Assembly (NCBI RefSeq): GCF_030125375.1
Contig: NZ_JASJUU010000001.1
Location: forward strand, 1,285,354 to 1,349,353
Reading direction: 5' to 3'
Length of the DNA: 64,000 nt
Origin: Pseudoalteromonas umbrosa
GTDB taxonomy: Bacteria; Pseudomonadota; Gammaproteobacteria; Enterobacterales; Alteromonadaceae
Below, piece after piece: positions 7,575-17,634 of the stretch (position 1 is its first letter; each line of letters starts with the position of its first letter). The position numbers were made by a program, and so were the translations under genes. The notes below the pieces were generated by a model, which saw only the letters and a list, made by a program, of their open reading frames with translations, had not been told where the DNA came from and searched no databases.

Positions 7575-8145
7575 AGCATTACCTATTTTTTATGTCTAAA
7601 AGTTATTTATATCAGTTATTTAGGTAACACATCAAGCGCAATTGATTACAGTGATAACGAAAGGGTAAATAAGGCGTTATTTTAAAAGAAAAACTAATAA
7701 TAAGGGCTGAAATATATTCTTCCGATAGCATTGCTACAACATGCTTATAACCTCCTATATGAAAAACCTTTTTACTGAGATACCTTTATGTCTGTACAGG
7801 ATCCATTAAAACACCACTGCAAACTGGCACTATGATGTGTTTCTCTGAATTTATTGCCAACGTCAAACTTCACAGCATGTTCAAGGATATCTACTGACAT
7901 CATAGCTCTGAACATTATGAATTCAGAAAAGTAATCAACTTAAATTTATCTCTTTGGGTAAGATGATTAAATTACCCAGTTTATGTTAGGACAGACCAAG
8001 ATAAAGGATAGTCATGATTAGATAAAATTAAGTATGATTAGATTATACTCGTCAAAATAAGTTTGAAAGCAACATCACTGGCAACGCGTCACTAAAAATA
8101 AAAAAGGCTCCCGAAGGAGCCTTTTCTTAGCTAAATGGTAAGTGA
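7575..8145. other. Long AT-rich intergenic region, possibly with gene remnants
   Basis: Between the start of the membrane protein gene and the end of sucD there are 571 bases without a convincing gene. A short plus-strand frame at 7788-7835 (15 codons, starting MSVQDPLKHHCKLAL) might be the start of a decayed gene. A 10-base direct repeat, ATGATTAGAT, occurs at about 8014 and 8034. The right end holds the sucD terminator. Confidence 0.5.
8098..8127 (-). terminator. Terminator of the suc operon
   Basis: On the minus strand AAAAGGCTCC and GGAGCCTTTT enclose a TTCG tetraloop and are followed by T-rich sequence (TTATTTTT). It lies 19 bases after the sucD stop and is a textbook Rho-independent terminator. 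Confidence 0.9.
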
Positions 8146-9018
8146 TTACCAGCCAGCTTTTTCTTTAAGTGCAGAACCGATCTCAGCTAGAGAGCGAACA
8201 GTCTTAACGCCTGCTTCTTCTAGAGCTGCGAACTTCTCATCAGCAGTACCTTTACCGCCAGAGATGATTGCACCAGCGTGACCCATACGCTTGCCCGGAG
8301 GAGCAGTAACACCAGCGATGTAAGAAACAACTGGCTTAGTCACGTTGTGTTTGATGTACTCTGCAGCTTCTTCTTCTGCTGTACCACCGATCTCACCAAT
8401 CATTACGATTGCTTCTGTCTTAGGATCGTTCTGGAACATTTCTAGTACGTCGATGAAGTTAGTACCTGGGATTGGGTCACCACCGATACCAACACAAGTT
8501 GATTGACCGAAGCCAGCGTCAGTAGTTTGCTTAACTGCTTCGTAAGTTAGAGTACCTGAACGAGATACGATACCTACTTTACCAGGTAAGTGGATGTGAC
8601 CAGGCATGATACCAATCTTACACTCACCCGGAGTGATAACACCTGGACAGTTAGGACCGATCATACGAACGCCAGTTTCTTCTAGCTTCACTTTAACATC
8701 AACCATATCTAGTGTAGGGATGCCTTCAGTGATACAAACGATTAGCTCGATGCCACCGTCGATAGCTTCTAAGATAGCGTCTTTACAGAATGCAGCTGGT
8801 ACGTAGATTACTGTCGCAGTTGCGCCAGTTGCTTCTACAGCTTCACGTACAGTGTTGAATACTGGAAGACCAAGGTGAGTTTGACCACCTTTACCAGGTG
8901 AAACACCACCAACCATTTGCGTACCGTACTGGATAGCTTGCTCTGAGTGGAAAGTACCCTGACCACCAGTGAAACCCTGACAGATTACTTTAGTATCTTT
9001 ATTAATTAGTACAGACAT
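8146..9018 (-). CDS. sucD: Succinyl-CoA synthetase, alpha subunit
   Basis: This 290-residue subunit binds CoA and carries the phosphohistidine of succinyl-CoA synthetase, which couples succinyl-CoA to succinate conversion with nucleotide triphosphate formation in the TCA cycle. The N-terminal Rossmann-type CoA-binding part has [19 protein letters not shown] (about 11-29). The ligase part has GPNCPGVI (about 122-129) and the active-site segment [12 protein letters not shown] with the catalytic His at about 247. Length matches the usual 289-290 residues. Its ATG shares a base with the sucC stop (TAATG), consistent with equimolar alpha and beta production by coupling. It is the last gene of the block and is followed by a strong terminator. 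Confidence 0.98.
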   Translation of the reverse strand: MSVLINKDTKVICQGFTGGQGTFHSEQAIQYGTQMVGGVSPGKGGQTHLGLPVFNTVREAVEATGATATVIYVPAAFCKDAILEAIDGGIELIVCITEGIPTLDMVDVKVKLEETGVRMIGPNCPGVITPGECKIGIMPGHIHLPGKVGIVSRSGTLTYEAVKQTTDAGFGQSTCVGIGGDPIPGTNFIDVLEMFQNDPKTEAIVMIGEIGGTAEEEAAEYIKHNVTKPVVSYIAGVTAPPGKRMGHAGAIISGGKGTADEKFAALEEAGVKTVRSLAEIGSALKEKAGW

Positions 9019-10184
9019 TATTTGCCCTCCGCAGCAGCAACTACTTTCTCTGCAGCATCAGTTAGTGATTCAGCAGCGATGATGTCAAGACCAGAGTTAG
9101 CTAGTACTTCACGGCCAGCTTCAGCGTTAGTACCTTCAAGACGTACGACTACAGGTACGCTTACACCAACTTCTTTAACTGCACCAATGATACCTTCAGC
9201 GATCATGTCACAACGAACGATACCACCGAAGATGTTAACTAGTACTGCTTTCACGTTGTCATCTGAAAGGATGATCTTGAATGCTTCAGATACACGCTCT
9301 TTAGTCGCGCCGCCACCAACGTCTAGGAAGTTAGCTGGCTTACCGCCGTGTAGGTTTACGATGTCCATTGTACCCATCGCTAGGCCTGCACCGTTAACCA
9401 TACAACCAACGTTACCGTCTAGAGCAACGTAGTTTAACTCGAAGCTTGCAGCGTGAGCTTCACGCGCATCTTCTTGTGAAGGATCGTGGAATTCACGGAT
9501 CTTAGGCTGACGGAATAGCGCGTTGCCATCAACACCAATCTTGCCGTCTAGGCAATGTAGGTTGTTTTCGTCAGTGATTACCAGAGGGTTGATCTCTAGA
9601 AGTGCGAAATCGTGATCGATGAACATGTTCGCAAGACCTAGGAAGATCTTAGTGAACTGTTTGATCTGTGCTGGGTTAAGACCAAGCTTGAAGCCTAGCT
9701 CACGACCTTGGTATGCCTGAGGGCCTACTAGTGGATCGATTTCAGCTTTGTGAATTAGTTCTGGAGTTTCTTCAGCAACTTGCTCAATTTCAACACCACC
9801 TTCAGTTGAAGCCATGAACACGATTTTACGTGAAGCACGGTCAACAACAGCACCAAGGTATAGCTCATTTGCAATATCAGTGCAGCTTTCAACTAGGATC
9901 TTAGCAACAGGCTGACCTTTTTCGTCAGTCTGGTAAGTTACTAGGTTTTTACCTAACCAGTTTTCAGCAAATGCGCGGATCTCGTCTTTGCTATCAGCTA
10001 GCTTAACACCGCCAGCTTTACCACGGCCACCCGCGTGTACTTGACATTTAACGACCCACTTGTCGCCACCAATTTTACCAGCAGCTTCAACTGCTTCCTG
10101 AGGAGTGTCACAAGCGTAACCCTCAGACACAGGTAAACCATATTCGGCAAAAAGTTGTTTTGCCTGATACTCATGCAAATTCAT
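9018..10184 (-). CDS. sucC: Succinyl-CoA synthetase, beta subunit
   Basis: The 388-residue ATP-grasp subunit supplies the nucleotide and succinate sites of succinyl-CoA synthetase. It begins with the family-typical [19 protein letters not shown]. The ATP-grasp domain follows ([19 protein letters not shown] at about 43-61), with LEINPLVI at about 196-203, then the CoA-ligase domain ([12 protein letters not shown], about 264-275; [10 protein letters not shown], about 318-327). Length equals that of the E. coli protein. A 185-base gap with a terminator-like hairpin separates it from sucB, so sucCD may also be transcribed from an internal promoter or at a different level from sucAB. Its stop overlaps the sucD start. 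Confidence 0.98.
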   Translation of the reverse strand: MNLHEYQAKQLFAEYGLPVSEGYACDTPQEAVEAAGKIGGDKWVVKCQVHAGGRGKAGGVKLADSKDEIRAFAENWLGKNLVTYQTDEKGQPVAKILVESCTDIANELYLGAVVDRASRKIVFMASTEGGVEIEQVAEETPELIHKAEIDPLVGPQAYQGRELGFKLGLNPAQIKQFTKIFLGLANMFIDHDFALLEINPLVITDENNLHCLDGKIGVDGNALFRQPKIREFHDPSQEDAREAHAASFELNYVALDGNVGCMVNGAGLAMGTMDIVNLHGGKPANFLDVGGGATKERVSEAFKIILSDDNVKAVLVNIFGGIVRCDMIAEGIIGAVKEVGVSVPVVVRLEGTNAEAGREVLANSGLDIIAAESLTDAAEKVVAAAEGK

Positions 10185-10310
10185 GATGCTTTATCCAATT
10201 TTTTATACTAAAAATGCTGAATATTTATGCAAATAATCAGCTATCCCAAATTGCGCACATAGTATAGATCCCACGGCGTTTTAATAAAACCCCAGTTAGA
10301 CCAAAGGCGC

Positions 10311-10352
10311 AAAAAAAAAGCTGTATGTCGCTTAATTGCACACATACAGCTT
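10311..10352 (-). terminator. Hairpin terminator or attenuator between sucB and sucC
   Basis: An 11-base perfect stem (AAGCTGTATGT at 10318-10328 pairing with 10342-10352) around a 13-base loop is followed on the minus strand by nine T. Its form is that of an intrinsic terminator. Because sucCD lies downstream in the same direction, it may act as a partial terminator that sets the sucAB to sucCD ratio. Confidence 0.8.
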
Positions 10353-10369
10353 AAGATTTAATCTTTTGC

Positions 10370-11863
10370 TTAAACGTCTAGTAGTAGACGTGTTGGATCT
10401 TCTAGTAATTCTTTGATTGTTACTAGGAAACCAACAGACTCTTTACCATCAATTTGACGGTGGTCATAAGAAAGCGCTAGGTACATCATAGGTAGAATTT
10501 CTACCTTGCCGTTTACAGCCATTGGACGTTCTTGGATTTTGTGCATACCAAGAATTGAAGACTGAGGTAGGTTGATGATAGGCGTAGAAAGTAGTGAACC
10601 GAATACACCACCGTTTGTGATTGTGAAGTTACCACCAGTCATATCGTCAACTGTTAGTTTACCATCACGACCTTTAAGCGCTAGCTCACGGATACCTTTT
10701 TCAATTTCAGCAACAGATAGCTTGTCACAGTCACGAAGTACTGGTGTTACTAGACCACGAGGTGTAGAAACAGCGATGCTGATATCGAAGTAGTTGTGAT
10801 AAACGATGTCATCACCGTCGATTGATGCATTTACTTCAGGGAAACGCTTAAGCGCTTCTGTTACCGCTTTCACGTAGAAAGACATGAAACCTAGACGAAT
10901 ACCGTGACGCTCTTCAAATACATCTTTGTACTGCTTACGAAGGTCCATGATTGGCTTCATGTTTACTTCGTTGAATGTAGTTAACATTGCCGTTGAATTC
11001 TTAGCTTCAAGAAGACGGTTAGCAATTGTTTTACGAAGACGTGTCATTGGAACACGCTTCTGAGTACGGTCACCTACTGGTGCTGCTGGTGCAGCTGCTG
11101 CCGCTTTTGCCGGTGCTGCAGCTGGCTTAGCCGCAGGTGCTTTCAAGAATGCGTCAACATCTTCTTTTGTGATGCGACCGCCTTTACCAGAACCTTTGAT
11201 CTGTGAAGCATCTAGGCCTTTTTCTGCAATTAAACGACGAACTGAAGGCGTAAGCACATCAGCGTTTTCATCAGAAGATGCAGCATCTGCTTGTGCTGGC
11301 GCTGCAGCAGCTGGTGCACCACCTGCAGAAAGCTTACCAATAACCTGCTCGCCAAGTACTGTATCGCCTTCTGCGTGCAAGTGCTCACCCATTACACCGT
11401 CTTCAGGTGCAACAACTTCTAAAACAACTTTATCTGTTTCGATGTCAACTAGGTTTTGGTCACGGCTTACAGCCTCACCTGGTTGAACGTGCCAAGTTGC
11501 GATTGTAGCGTCTGCTACTGATTCTGGAAGTACTGGTACTTTAATGTCCACTTCTTTACCTTCTGCTGCTGGCGCCGCTGCCGCTGGCGCTGCTGGTTGT
11601 TCATTTGATTGAGCTGGTGCCGCACCTGCAGCACCGATTTGTGCAATAACTTGCTCACCTAATACTGTCGCGCCTTCTTCTTCAGAAATAGCAACAATTA
11701 CACCATCTTCAGGTGCTACAACTTCTAAAACGACTTTATCCGTTTCGATGTCAACTAGGTTTTGGTCACGGCTTACCGTATCACCAACGTTTACATGCCA
11801 TGTCGCAACGGTCGCGTCTGCAACTGACTCAGGAAGAACAGGCACCTTAATTTCGGTTGTCAT
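10370..11863 (-). CDS. sucB: 2-oxoglutarate dehydrogenase E2 (dihydrolipoyl succinyltransferase) with two lipoyl domains
   Basis: The 497-residue core subunit of the 2-oxoglutarate dehydrogenase complex transfers succinyl groups from lipoyl-lysine to CoA. Two lipoyl domains stand in tandem (about 1-78 and 104-181). Each has the lipoylation motif [16 protein letters not shown], and they are separated by an Ala/Pro linker. A peripheral-subunit-binding domain follows (about 205-240, [20 protein letters not shown]), then a second Ala/Pro linker and the acyltransferase domain (about 268-497) with the catalytic SYDHRQIDG near the C-terminus. E. coli SucB has one lipoyl domain and about 405 residues, so this protein is longer by one domain. 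It lies 10 bases after sucA. Confidence 0.97.
   Translation of the reverse strand: MTTEIKVPVLPESVADATVATWHVNVGDTVSRDQNLVDIETDKVVLEVVAPEDGVIVAISEEEGATVLGEQVIAQIGAAGAAPAQSNEQPAAPAAAAPAAEGKEVDIKVPVLPESVADATIATWHVQPGEAVSRDQNLVDIETDKVVLEVVAPEDGVMGEHLHAEGDTVLGEQVIGKLSAGGAPAAAAPAQADAASSDENADVLTPSVRRLIAEKGLDASQIKGSGKGGRITKEDVDAFLKAPAAKPAAAPAKAAAAAPAAPVGDRTQKRVPMTRLRKTIANRLLEAKNSTAMLTTFNEVNMKPIMDLRKQYKDVFEERHGIRLGFMSFYVKAVTEALKRFPEVNASIDGDDIVYHNYFDISIAVSTPRGLVTPVLRDCDKLSVAEIEKGIRELALKGRDGKLTVDDMTGGNFTITNGGVFGSLLSTPIINLPQSSILGMHKIQERPMAVNGKVEILPMMYLALSYDHRQIDGKESVGFLVTIKELLEDPTRLLLDV
11401..11470. repeat. Near-identical 70-bp direct repeat, copy in the second lipoyl domain of sucB
   Basis: The 70 bases at 11401-11470 match 11707-11776 at 67 positions, 306 bases (102 codons) apart. 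They code for the lipoylation-site segments of the two lipoyl domains. Two of the three differences are silent third-position changes in the segment around ETDK. The similarity at DNA level points to a recent duplication or continuing gene conversion. Confidence 0.9.
11707..11776. repeat. Near-identical 70-bp direct repeat, copy in the first lipoyl domain of sucB
   Basis: Partner of the copy at 11401-11470. It codes for the lipoylation-site segment of the N-terminal lipoyl domain of SucB. Confidence 0.9.
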
Positions 11864-11873
11864 CTCTTATTCC

Positions 11874-14687
11874 TTATTTTTTAATTGTTAATGCGTCAGC
11901 AATCAACGCGTTTTGTTCTTTAGTGTGGGTAGACATATATCCACATGCCGGTGCAGCTGATGCCTTACGGCCAGCATATGTTAGGTTTGCACCTGCAGGG
12001 ATTGCTTCCCAGAAATGGTGTTGAGAACAGTACCAAGCACCTTGGTTCTGTGGCTCTTCCTGACACCATACGAAATCTTTTACATGCTGATAACGAGCCA
12101 TGATCTCATCCATCTCTTTGTGAGGGAATGGATATAACTGTTCAACACGTACAATAGCAACATTGTTTAGTTCAAGCTTACGACGCTCTTGAAGTAGTTC
12201 GTAGTAAACCTTACCACTACAGAATACAACGCGCTCTACGTTTTCCGGCTTAATCTCATCGATTTCATCGATCATATTATGGAAAACACCATCAGATAGT
12301 TCTTCAAGGCTAGAAACTGCTAATGGATGACGAAGCAATGATTTTGGTGTCATTACAATCAATGGACGACGTAAAGGACGCACTGATTGACGACGTAACA
12401 TTGCATAAACTTGCGCTGGTGTAGTTGGTACACAAACTTGCATGTTGTGGTCAGCACAAAGCTGAAGGTAACGCTCCATACGTGCAGAACTGTGCTCTGG
12501 ACCTTGACCCTCGTAACCGTGCGGAAGCAATAGAGTCAAGCCACACAAACGGCCCCACTTTTGCTCACCCGAACTTAAGAATTGGTCAAATACAACCTGT
12601 GCACCATTCGCGAAGTCACCAAACTGTGCTTCCCAAAGAACCAGTGAAGTAGGCTCAGCAGTCGCGTAACCGTATTCAAATGCTAAAACAGCTTCTTCAG
12701 AAAGTACTGAGTCATAAACCTCAAAAGTACCCTGCTCTGGGCTGATGTTTTGCAATGGTAAATAAGTAGACGCATCGTTTTGGTTATGAACAACAGCGTG
12801 GCGGTGGAAGAAAGTACCACGGCCAGAGTCCTGACCAGTTAAACGAATGTCAGTGCCTTGGTCAACCATAGTCGCATATGCAAGTGTCTCAGCCATACCC
12901 CAATCGAGCGGCTTGTCACCTTTTGCCATTGCTTTACGGTCGTCGTATATTTTCTTAACACGAGACTGTGCTTTGTGATCTTCTGGGTAACTAGCAACCT
13001 TTTCGCCAAGCTCTTTAAGCTTCTCAACAGAAACTTCTGTCTCGTAAGGTGTATCCCAGTCATGACCAACATACTTAGACCACTCAGATGAATGCTTCGT
13101 TTCTGGCTGAATTTCAGAAACAACACATACACCGTTGTCTAAGCCATTTCGGTAGTCATCAGCAAGCTGTTTTGCTTCTTGTGCTGACAATACACCTTCA
13201 GCCACAAGCTTGTCAGAGTATAGCTGACGCGGTACTGGATGCTTTTTGATCTTTTGATACATTAGAGGCTGAGTTGCATTTGGCTCATCAGCTTCGTTGT
13301 GACCGTGGCGACGGTAACACACTAAATCAATAACAACATCACGCTTAAACTTGTTACGGAAATCAAGTGCAACCTGCGTTACAAATGCTACCGCTTCCGG
13401 ATCGTCAGAATTAACGTGGAAGATTGGTGCCTGAACCATCTTAGCGATATCAGTACAGTATTCTGTAGAACGCGTATCTTCTGGTTTAGATGTGGTGAAA
13501 CCAACTTGGTTGTTTACAACGATACGAACAGTACCGCCAACACCGTATGCACGTGTCTTTGATAAGTTAAATGTCTCTTGTACAACACCTTGGCCTGCAA
13601 TTGCCGAGTCACCATGGATAGTGATTGGTAGTGCTTTAGAGCCACTTGCGCAATCTAAACGGTCAAGACGAGCCCTTACTGAGCCCATAACCACTGGGTT
13701 AACGATTTCTAAGTGAGACGGGTTAAACGCCAATGCCATGTGAACATCACCGCCCTGCGTCGCGAAATCAGAAGAGAAACCCATGTGATACTTAACATCA
13801 CCAGAACCTGCAGACTCGCCATATTTACCAGCGAATTCATCGAATAATTCTTGAGGGTTCTTACCAAGGACGTTAACTAATACGTTAAGACGACCACGGT
13901 GAGCCATACCGATAACAACTTCTTCTTGGCCACTTTCACCAGCTCTGTGTACCAGCTCTTTAAGCATTGGTACAAGTGCATCGCCACCTTCTAGAGAGAA
14001 ACGTTTTGCACCAGGGAACTTAGCACCAAGGTATTTTTCAAGACCATCTGCAGCGATTAAGCCTTGCAATAAACGTAGTTTGTTTTCTTTGCTAAATTGA
14101 GGCTTGGAGAAACCGGCTTCTAAGCGTTGTTGTAACCAGCGCTTTTCTTCGGTTGATGTGATGTGCATGTACTCTGCACCAACTGAACCACAGTAGGTAG
14201 ACTTTAACGCAGCGTACAAGTCTTTTAATTTCATTGTCTCTTTGCCACAGGCGAAAGAGCCAACGTTGAATTCTTTATCGTGATCCACATCATCTAAATC
14301 GTGGTAAGCCAACTCGAGTTCTCGAACTCGGTCACGTTGCCATAAACCCAACGGGTCTAAATTGGCATTTTGGTGGCCCCTAAATCTAAATGCATTAATA
14401 AGCTGCAACACACGCACTTGTTTTGCATCTGCCGCACCTTCTGCAGAAACTACTACTTCTCTGTGTTTGTTCTTAGCAAGCTCAGCAAATTGTGTTCTTA
14501 CATCGGAATGTTTAATATCAACATCAACACCTTCTACTTTAGGCAGTTGATCAAACACTTCTCGCCATTCTTCTGGCACTGAAGCCGCATCGTCAAGATA
14601 CGCCTCATATAGATCTTCTACATATGCAACGTTGCCGCCGTATAAGTGAGAAGATTCCAGCCATGCTTTCATCACACCTTCGTGCAT
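11874..14687 (-). CDS. sucA: 2-oxoglutarate dehydrogenase E1 component
   Basis: The 937-residue thiamine-diphosphate enzyme decarboxylates 2-oxoglutarate and passes the succinyl group to the lipoyl domain of SucB. The N-terminal E2-binding segment (MKAWLESSHLYGGNVAYVEDLYEAYL) matches the E. coli start. The thiamine-diphosphate domain has AHRGRLNVL (about 263-271), HGDSAIAGQGVVQETFNLS (about 359-377) and NNQVGFTTS (about 394-402). The transketolase-like pyrimidine domain follows (about 590-790) and has GQDSGRGTFFHRHAV. The ATG at 14687 has AAAAGGG 8 bases upstream. A second ATG five codons in is also possible. It lies 90 bases after sdhB, across a perfect hairpin, and 10 bases before sucB. Confidence 0.98.
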   Translation of the reverse strand: MHEGVMKAWLESSHLYGGNVAYVEDLYEAYLDDAASVPEEWREVFDQLPKVEGVDVDIKHSDVRTQFAELAKNKHREVVVSAEGAADAKQVRVLQLINAFRFRGHQNANLDPLGLWQRDRVRELELAYHDLDDVDHDKEFNVGSFACGKETMKLKDLYAALKSTYCGSVGAEYMHITSTEEKRWLQQRLEAGFSKPQFSKENKLRLLQGLIAADGLEKYLGAKFPGAKRFSLEGGDALVPMLKELVHRAGESGQEEVVIGMAHRGRLNVLVNVLGKNPQELFDEFAGKYGESAGSGDVKYHMGFSSDFATQGGDVHMALAFNPSHLEIVNPVVMGSVRARLDRLDCASGSKALPITIHGDSAIAGQGVVQETFNLSKTRAYGVGGTVRIVVNNQVGFTTSKPEDTRSTEYCTDIAKMVQAPIFHVNSDDPEAVAFVTQVALDFRNKFKRDVVIDLVCYRRHGHNEADEPNATQPLMYQKIKKHPVPRQLYSDKLVAEGVLSAQEAKQLADDYRNGLDNGVCVVSEIQPETKHSSEWSKYVGHDWDTPYETEVSVEKLKELGEKVASYPEDHKAQSRVKKIYDDRKAMAKGDKPLDWGMAETLAYATMVDQGTDIRLTGQDSGRGTFFHRHAVVHNQNDASTYLPLQNISPEQGTFEVYDSVLSEEAVLAFEYGYATAEPTSLVLWEAQFGDFANGAQVVFDQFLSSGEQKWGRLCGLTLLLPHGYEGQGPEHSSARMERYLQLCADHNMQVCVPTTPAQVYAMLRRQSVRPLRRPLIVMTPKSLLRHPLAVSSLEELSDGVFHNMIDEIDEIKPENVERVVFCSGKVYYELLQERRKLELNNVAIVRVEQLYPFPHKEMDEIMARYQHVKDFVWCQEEPQNQGAWYCSQHHFWEAIPAGANLTYAGRKASAAPACGYMSTHTKEQNALIADALTIKK

Positions 14688-14734
14688 TTATTAGCCCTTT
14701 TCTCTAGCGCAGAAACTTAAACTTAAACGAAAAC

Positions 14735-14761
14735 AAGATGGCATGCTCAGCATGCCATCTT
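14735..14761 (-). repeat. Perfect 12-bp hairpin between sdhB and sucA
   Basis: AAGATGGCATGC and its exact complement enclose a TCA loop. No strong T run follows (TTGTTTTCG on the minus strand), so full termination is doubtful. It more likely protects or processes the sdhCDAB-sucABCD transcript, or acts as a partial terminator. Confidence 0.7.
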
Positions 14762-14777
14762 AAGATAATAATATGCT

Positions 14778-15503
14778 TTAAACCGAACGGTTTAATAGCA
14801 TAGATTTAATATGTCCAATCGCTTTGGTTGGATTCAAACCTTTTGGACAAACGCTAACACAGTTCATGATACTGTGACAACGGAATACGCTGAACGCGTC
14901 ATCAAGTCCAGCTAAACGCTCTTCAGTTGCTGTATCTCGGCTATCAGCCAAGAAACGATACGCATGAAGAAGACCAGCAGGACCGATAAATTTATCTGGG
15001 TTCCACCAGAATGATGGACATGAAGTTGAACAACATGCACATAAAATACACTCGTAAAGACCATCTAGCTTTTCACGATCTTCAACAGATTGAAGACGCT
15101 CTTCACCGCCAGTTGGCTTATCATTGATCAAGTAAGGTTTTACTTTCTCGTATTGAGTGTAGAACTGACTCATGTCAATTACCAAGTCACGAATCACTGG
15201 CAAGCCAGGAAGTGGACGCACGATAATTTTACCTTTGCCATTCTTTTGTAGAGCAGACAATGGAGTAATACATGCAAGGCCATTTTTACCATTCATGTTT
15301 AGACCATCAGAACCACAAACACCTTCACGACATGAACGACGGAAAGAAAGTGTCGAGTCCTGCTCTTTCAACATAAGTAGTGCATCAAGCACCATCATGT
15401 CACGACCTTCTTCAACCTCAAGTTTGTATTCCTGCATACGAGGTGCAGTATCAACATCTGGGTTGTAACGATAAACAGATAATTCTAAAGTTGCTGTTGC
15501 CAT
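14778..15503 (-). CDS. sdhB: Succinate dehydrogenase iron-sulfur subunit
   Basis: The 241-residue electron-transfer subunit links the flavin of SdhA to quinone through three clusters. The [2Fe-2S] site is SCREGVCGSDGLNMNG (about 58-73), with a further Cys at about 79. The [4Fe-4S] site is CILCACCSTSCPSFWW (about 152-167), and the later CHSIMNCVSVCPKGLNPTKA (about 209-228) supplies the [3Fe-4S] ligands and closes the [4Fe-4S] set. Length and motifs match the E. coli protein. It starts 10 bases after sdhA in the same operon. Confidence 0.98.
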   Translation of the reverse strand: MATATLELSVYRYNPDVDTAPRMQEYKLEVEEGRDMMVLDALLMLKEQDSTLSFRRSCREGVCGSDGLNMNGKNGLACITPLSALQKNGKGKIIVRPLPGLPVIRDLVIDMSQFYTQYEKVKPYLINDKPTGGEERLQSVEDREKLDGLYECILCACCSTSCPSFWWNPDKFIGPAGLLHAYRFLADSRDTATEERLAGLDDAFSVFRCHSIMNCVSVCPKGLNPTKAIGHIKSMLLNRSV

Positions 15504-15513
15504 CGTCTAACTC

Positions 15514-17286
15514 CTAGTACGTACGAGCTTTTGGTGGGAATGCTTCACGCGTTGTCGGCGCAAAGTTAACATCACGCTTTGTCATTGACTCACTTTGAGG
15601 GTGATACATTGAGTGGCATAACCAGTTCTCATCATCACGCTCAGGGAAGTCAAATCTTGAGTGCGCACCACGGCTTTCCGTACGGAAGTTAGCAGCAACT
15701 GCTGTTGAGTATGCTGTTTCCATCAAGTTATCTAGTTCAAGACACTCAATACGTTGCGTGTTGAATTCAGTTGACTTGTCATCAAGACGCGCATACTGAA
15801 GACGCTCACGAATTTCTTTAAGCTGCTTAAGGCCATCAGCCATTGCATCACCTTCACGGAATACCGAGAAGTTAAGCTGCATACACTCTTGTAGGTCTTT
15901 CTTGATTTGAACCGGATCTTCACCCTTGCCAACTTCAGACGTTTCCCAACGATTGTAACGAGCAAATGCTGCATCAACATCGTCTTTAGACGCTTCGCCA
16001 GTTGACTCAAAGTCTTTAAGGTAAGAGCCTAGGAAGTTACCAGCCGCACGACCGAATACAACTAAGTCTAGTAATGAGTTTCCGCCTAGACGGTTTGCAC
16101 CGTGTACAGATACACATGCAATCTCACCTACAGCGAATAGACCTTCAACGATACGTTCGTTACCATTACTATCTACGTCTAGTACTTGACCGTTAACGTT
16201 TGTAGGCACACCACCCATCATGTAGTGACATGTAGGAATTACTGGAATTGGCTCTTCAGCAGGGTCAACGTGAGCAAATGTTTTAGATAAATCACAAACA
16301 CCTGGTAGACGGAGGTTAAGCATTTCTTCACCTAAGTGGTCAAGTTTCAGCTTAATGTGAATACCCCAAGGACCTTCACAACCACGGCCTTCACGGATCT
16401 CTGTCATCATTGCACGCGCAACAACGTCACGACCTGCAAGGTCTTTCGCGTTAGGCGCATAACGTTCCATGAAACGTTCGCCGTCTTTATTAAGAAGATA
16501 ACCACCTTCACCACGACAACCTTCAGTTACTAGTGTACCAGCACCTGCGATACCTGTCGGGTGGAACTGCCACATCTCCATGTCTTGCATACCAATGCCA
16601 GCGCGTACTGCCATACCAACACCATCACCAGTATTGATGTGTGCATTCGTTGTTGATGCATAGATACGACCTGCACCACCAGTTGCAAGTACTACCGCTT
16701 TAGACTTAAAGTAAACAACTTCACCAGTCTCAATTTCAATTGCAGTAACACCAACCACGTCGCCTTTATCATTTTTAACTAAGTCAAGCGCATACCACTC
16801 AGAGAAAACGTTTGTTTTGTTTTTAACGTTTTGTTGGTATAGACAATGAAGAAGTGCGTGACCAGTACGGTCTGCAGCTGCTGCCGTACGCGCAGCCTGC
16901 TCACCACCAAAGTGCTTAGACTGACCACCAAAAGGACGCTGATAAACACGGCCATTTTCGAAACGAGAAAATGGTAGACCCATGTTTTCTAGTTCAGTGA
17001 TCGCTTCTGGACCCGTTTTAGTCATATATTCGATAGCGTCTTGGTCACCGATATAATCAGAACCTTTAACGGTATCGTACATGTGCCATTCCCAGTTATC
17101 TTCATGAGAGTTGCCAAGTGCTACCGTAATACCACCTTGCGCAGATACTGTGTGAGAACGAGTTGGGAATACTTTAGAGATAAGAGCACATGTCTTGCCT
17201 GACTCAGAAATAGCAAGTGCAGCACGCATACCCGCACCGCCGGCTCCGACAACTACAGCATCAAATTCACGGACATTATATTTCAC
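15514..17286 (-). CDS. sdhA: Succinate dehydrogenase flavoprotein subunit
   Basis: The 590-residue catalytic subunit oxidises succinate to fumarate on covalently bound FAD. The dinucleotide-binding motif [13 protein letters not shown] lies at about 12-24, and the covalent flavin His is H45 in [11 protein letters not shown], the same number as in E. coli. [21 protein letters not shown] (about 242-262) forms part of the active site, as does [18 protein letters not shown] (about 397-414). The helical and C-terminal domains are complete, ending AFPPKARTY. The stop of sdhD directly abuts the start. Confidence 0.98.
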   Translation of the reverse strand: MKYNVREFDAVVVGAGGAGMRAALAISESGKTCALISKVFPTRSHTVSAQGGITVALGNSHEDNWEWHMYDTVKGSDYIGDQDAIEYMTKTGPEAITELENMGLPFSRFENGRVYQRPFGGQSKHFGGEQAARTAAAADRTGHALLHCLYQQNVKNKTNVFSEWYALDLVKNDKGDVVGVTAIEIETGEVVYFKSKAVVLATGGAGRIYASTTNAHINTGDGVGMAVRAGIGMQDMEMWQFHPTGIAGAGTLVTEGCRGEGGYLLNKDGERFMERYAPNAKDLAGRDVVARAMMTEIREGRGCEGPWGIHIKLKLDHLGEEMLNLRLPGVCDLSKTFAHVDPAEEPIPVIPTCHYMMGGVPTNVNGQVLDVDSNGNERIVEGLFAVGEIACVSVHGANRLGGNSLLDLVVFGRAAGNFLGSYLKDFESTGEASKDDVDAAFARYNRWETSEVGKGEDPVQIKKDLQECMQLNFSVFREGDAMADGLKQLKEIRERLQYARLDDKSTEFNTQRIECLELDNLMETAYSTAVAANFRTESRGAHSRFDFPERDDENWLCHSMYHPQSESMTKRDVNFAPTTREAFPPKARTY

Positions 17287-17634
17287 TTAAACACCCCACA
17301 GAACAAACAAACCAACAGCAACATACGCAAGTGCCATTAGATTTAATACAAAGCCTAAAACTGAACGCATTGTTGAACACTTGACGTAGTCAGTAAGAAC
17401 TTGCCAAAGGCCAATACGAGTATGAACCATTATACAAACAAGTGTAATAATAGTTGCAGCTTTCATTGCTAAGTTATCAAATAACCCAGACCATGCTTCA
17501 TACGTTAATTCAGGAGTTAACGCTAAGTAGCCCACGATAAATACAGCGTAAGCTGCAATAATTAATGCTGTTGCGCGAAGTGATACATAATCTTGTACAC
17601 CATCACGTTTCAGAGTTGCTTGATTTAAGACCAT
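17287..17634 (-). CDS. sdhD: Succinate dehydrogenase membrane anchor subunit
   Basis: A 115-residue membrane subunit that helps bind heme b and ubiquinone. The start at 17634 gives MVLNQATLKRDGVQDYVSLR, which aligns with the E. coli N-terminus. A longer frame to 17670 would only run into sdhC. Three membrane helices are visible (about 17-38, 52-75 and 85-112). HTRIGLWQVLTDYVK contains the heme-ligand His found in E. coli SdhD. The start overlaps the end of sdhC by 10 bases. Confidence 0.96.
   Translation of the reverse strand: MVLNQATLKRDGVQDYVSLRATALIIAAYAVFIVGYLALTPELTYEAWSGLFDNLAMKAATIITLVCIMVHTRIGLWQVLTDYVKCSTMRSVLGFVLNLMALAYVAVGLFVLWGV

Noticed and set aside
9022..9432. 136-codon plus-strand open frame within sucC
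   Set aside because: Antisense shadow of sucC, with a Ser/Ala/Thr/Pro-rich product typical of such shadows.
11401..11776. Assembly artefact as explanation of the repeated lipoyl segment
   Set aside because: The surrounding domain sequences differ and the frame and linkers are intact, so two true domains are more likely.
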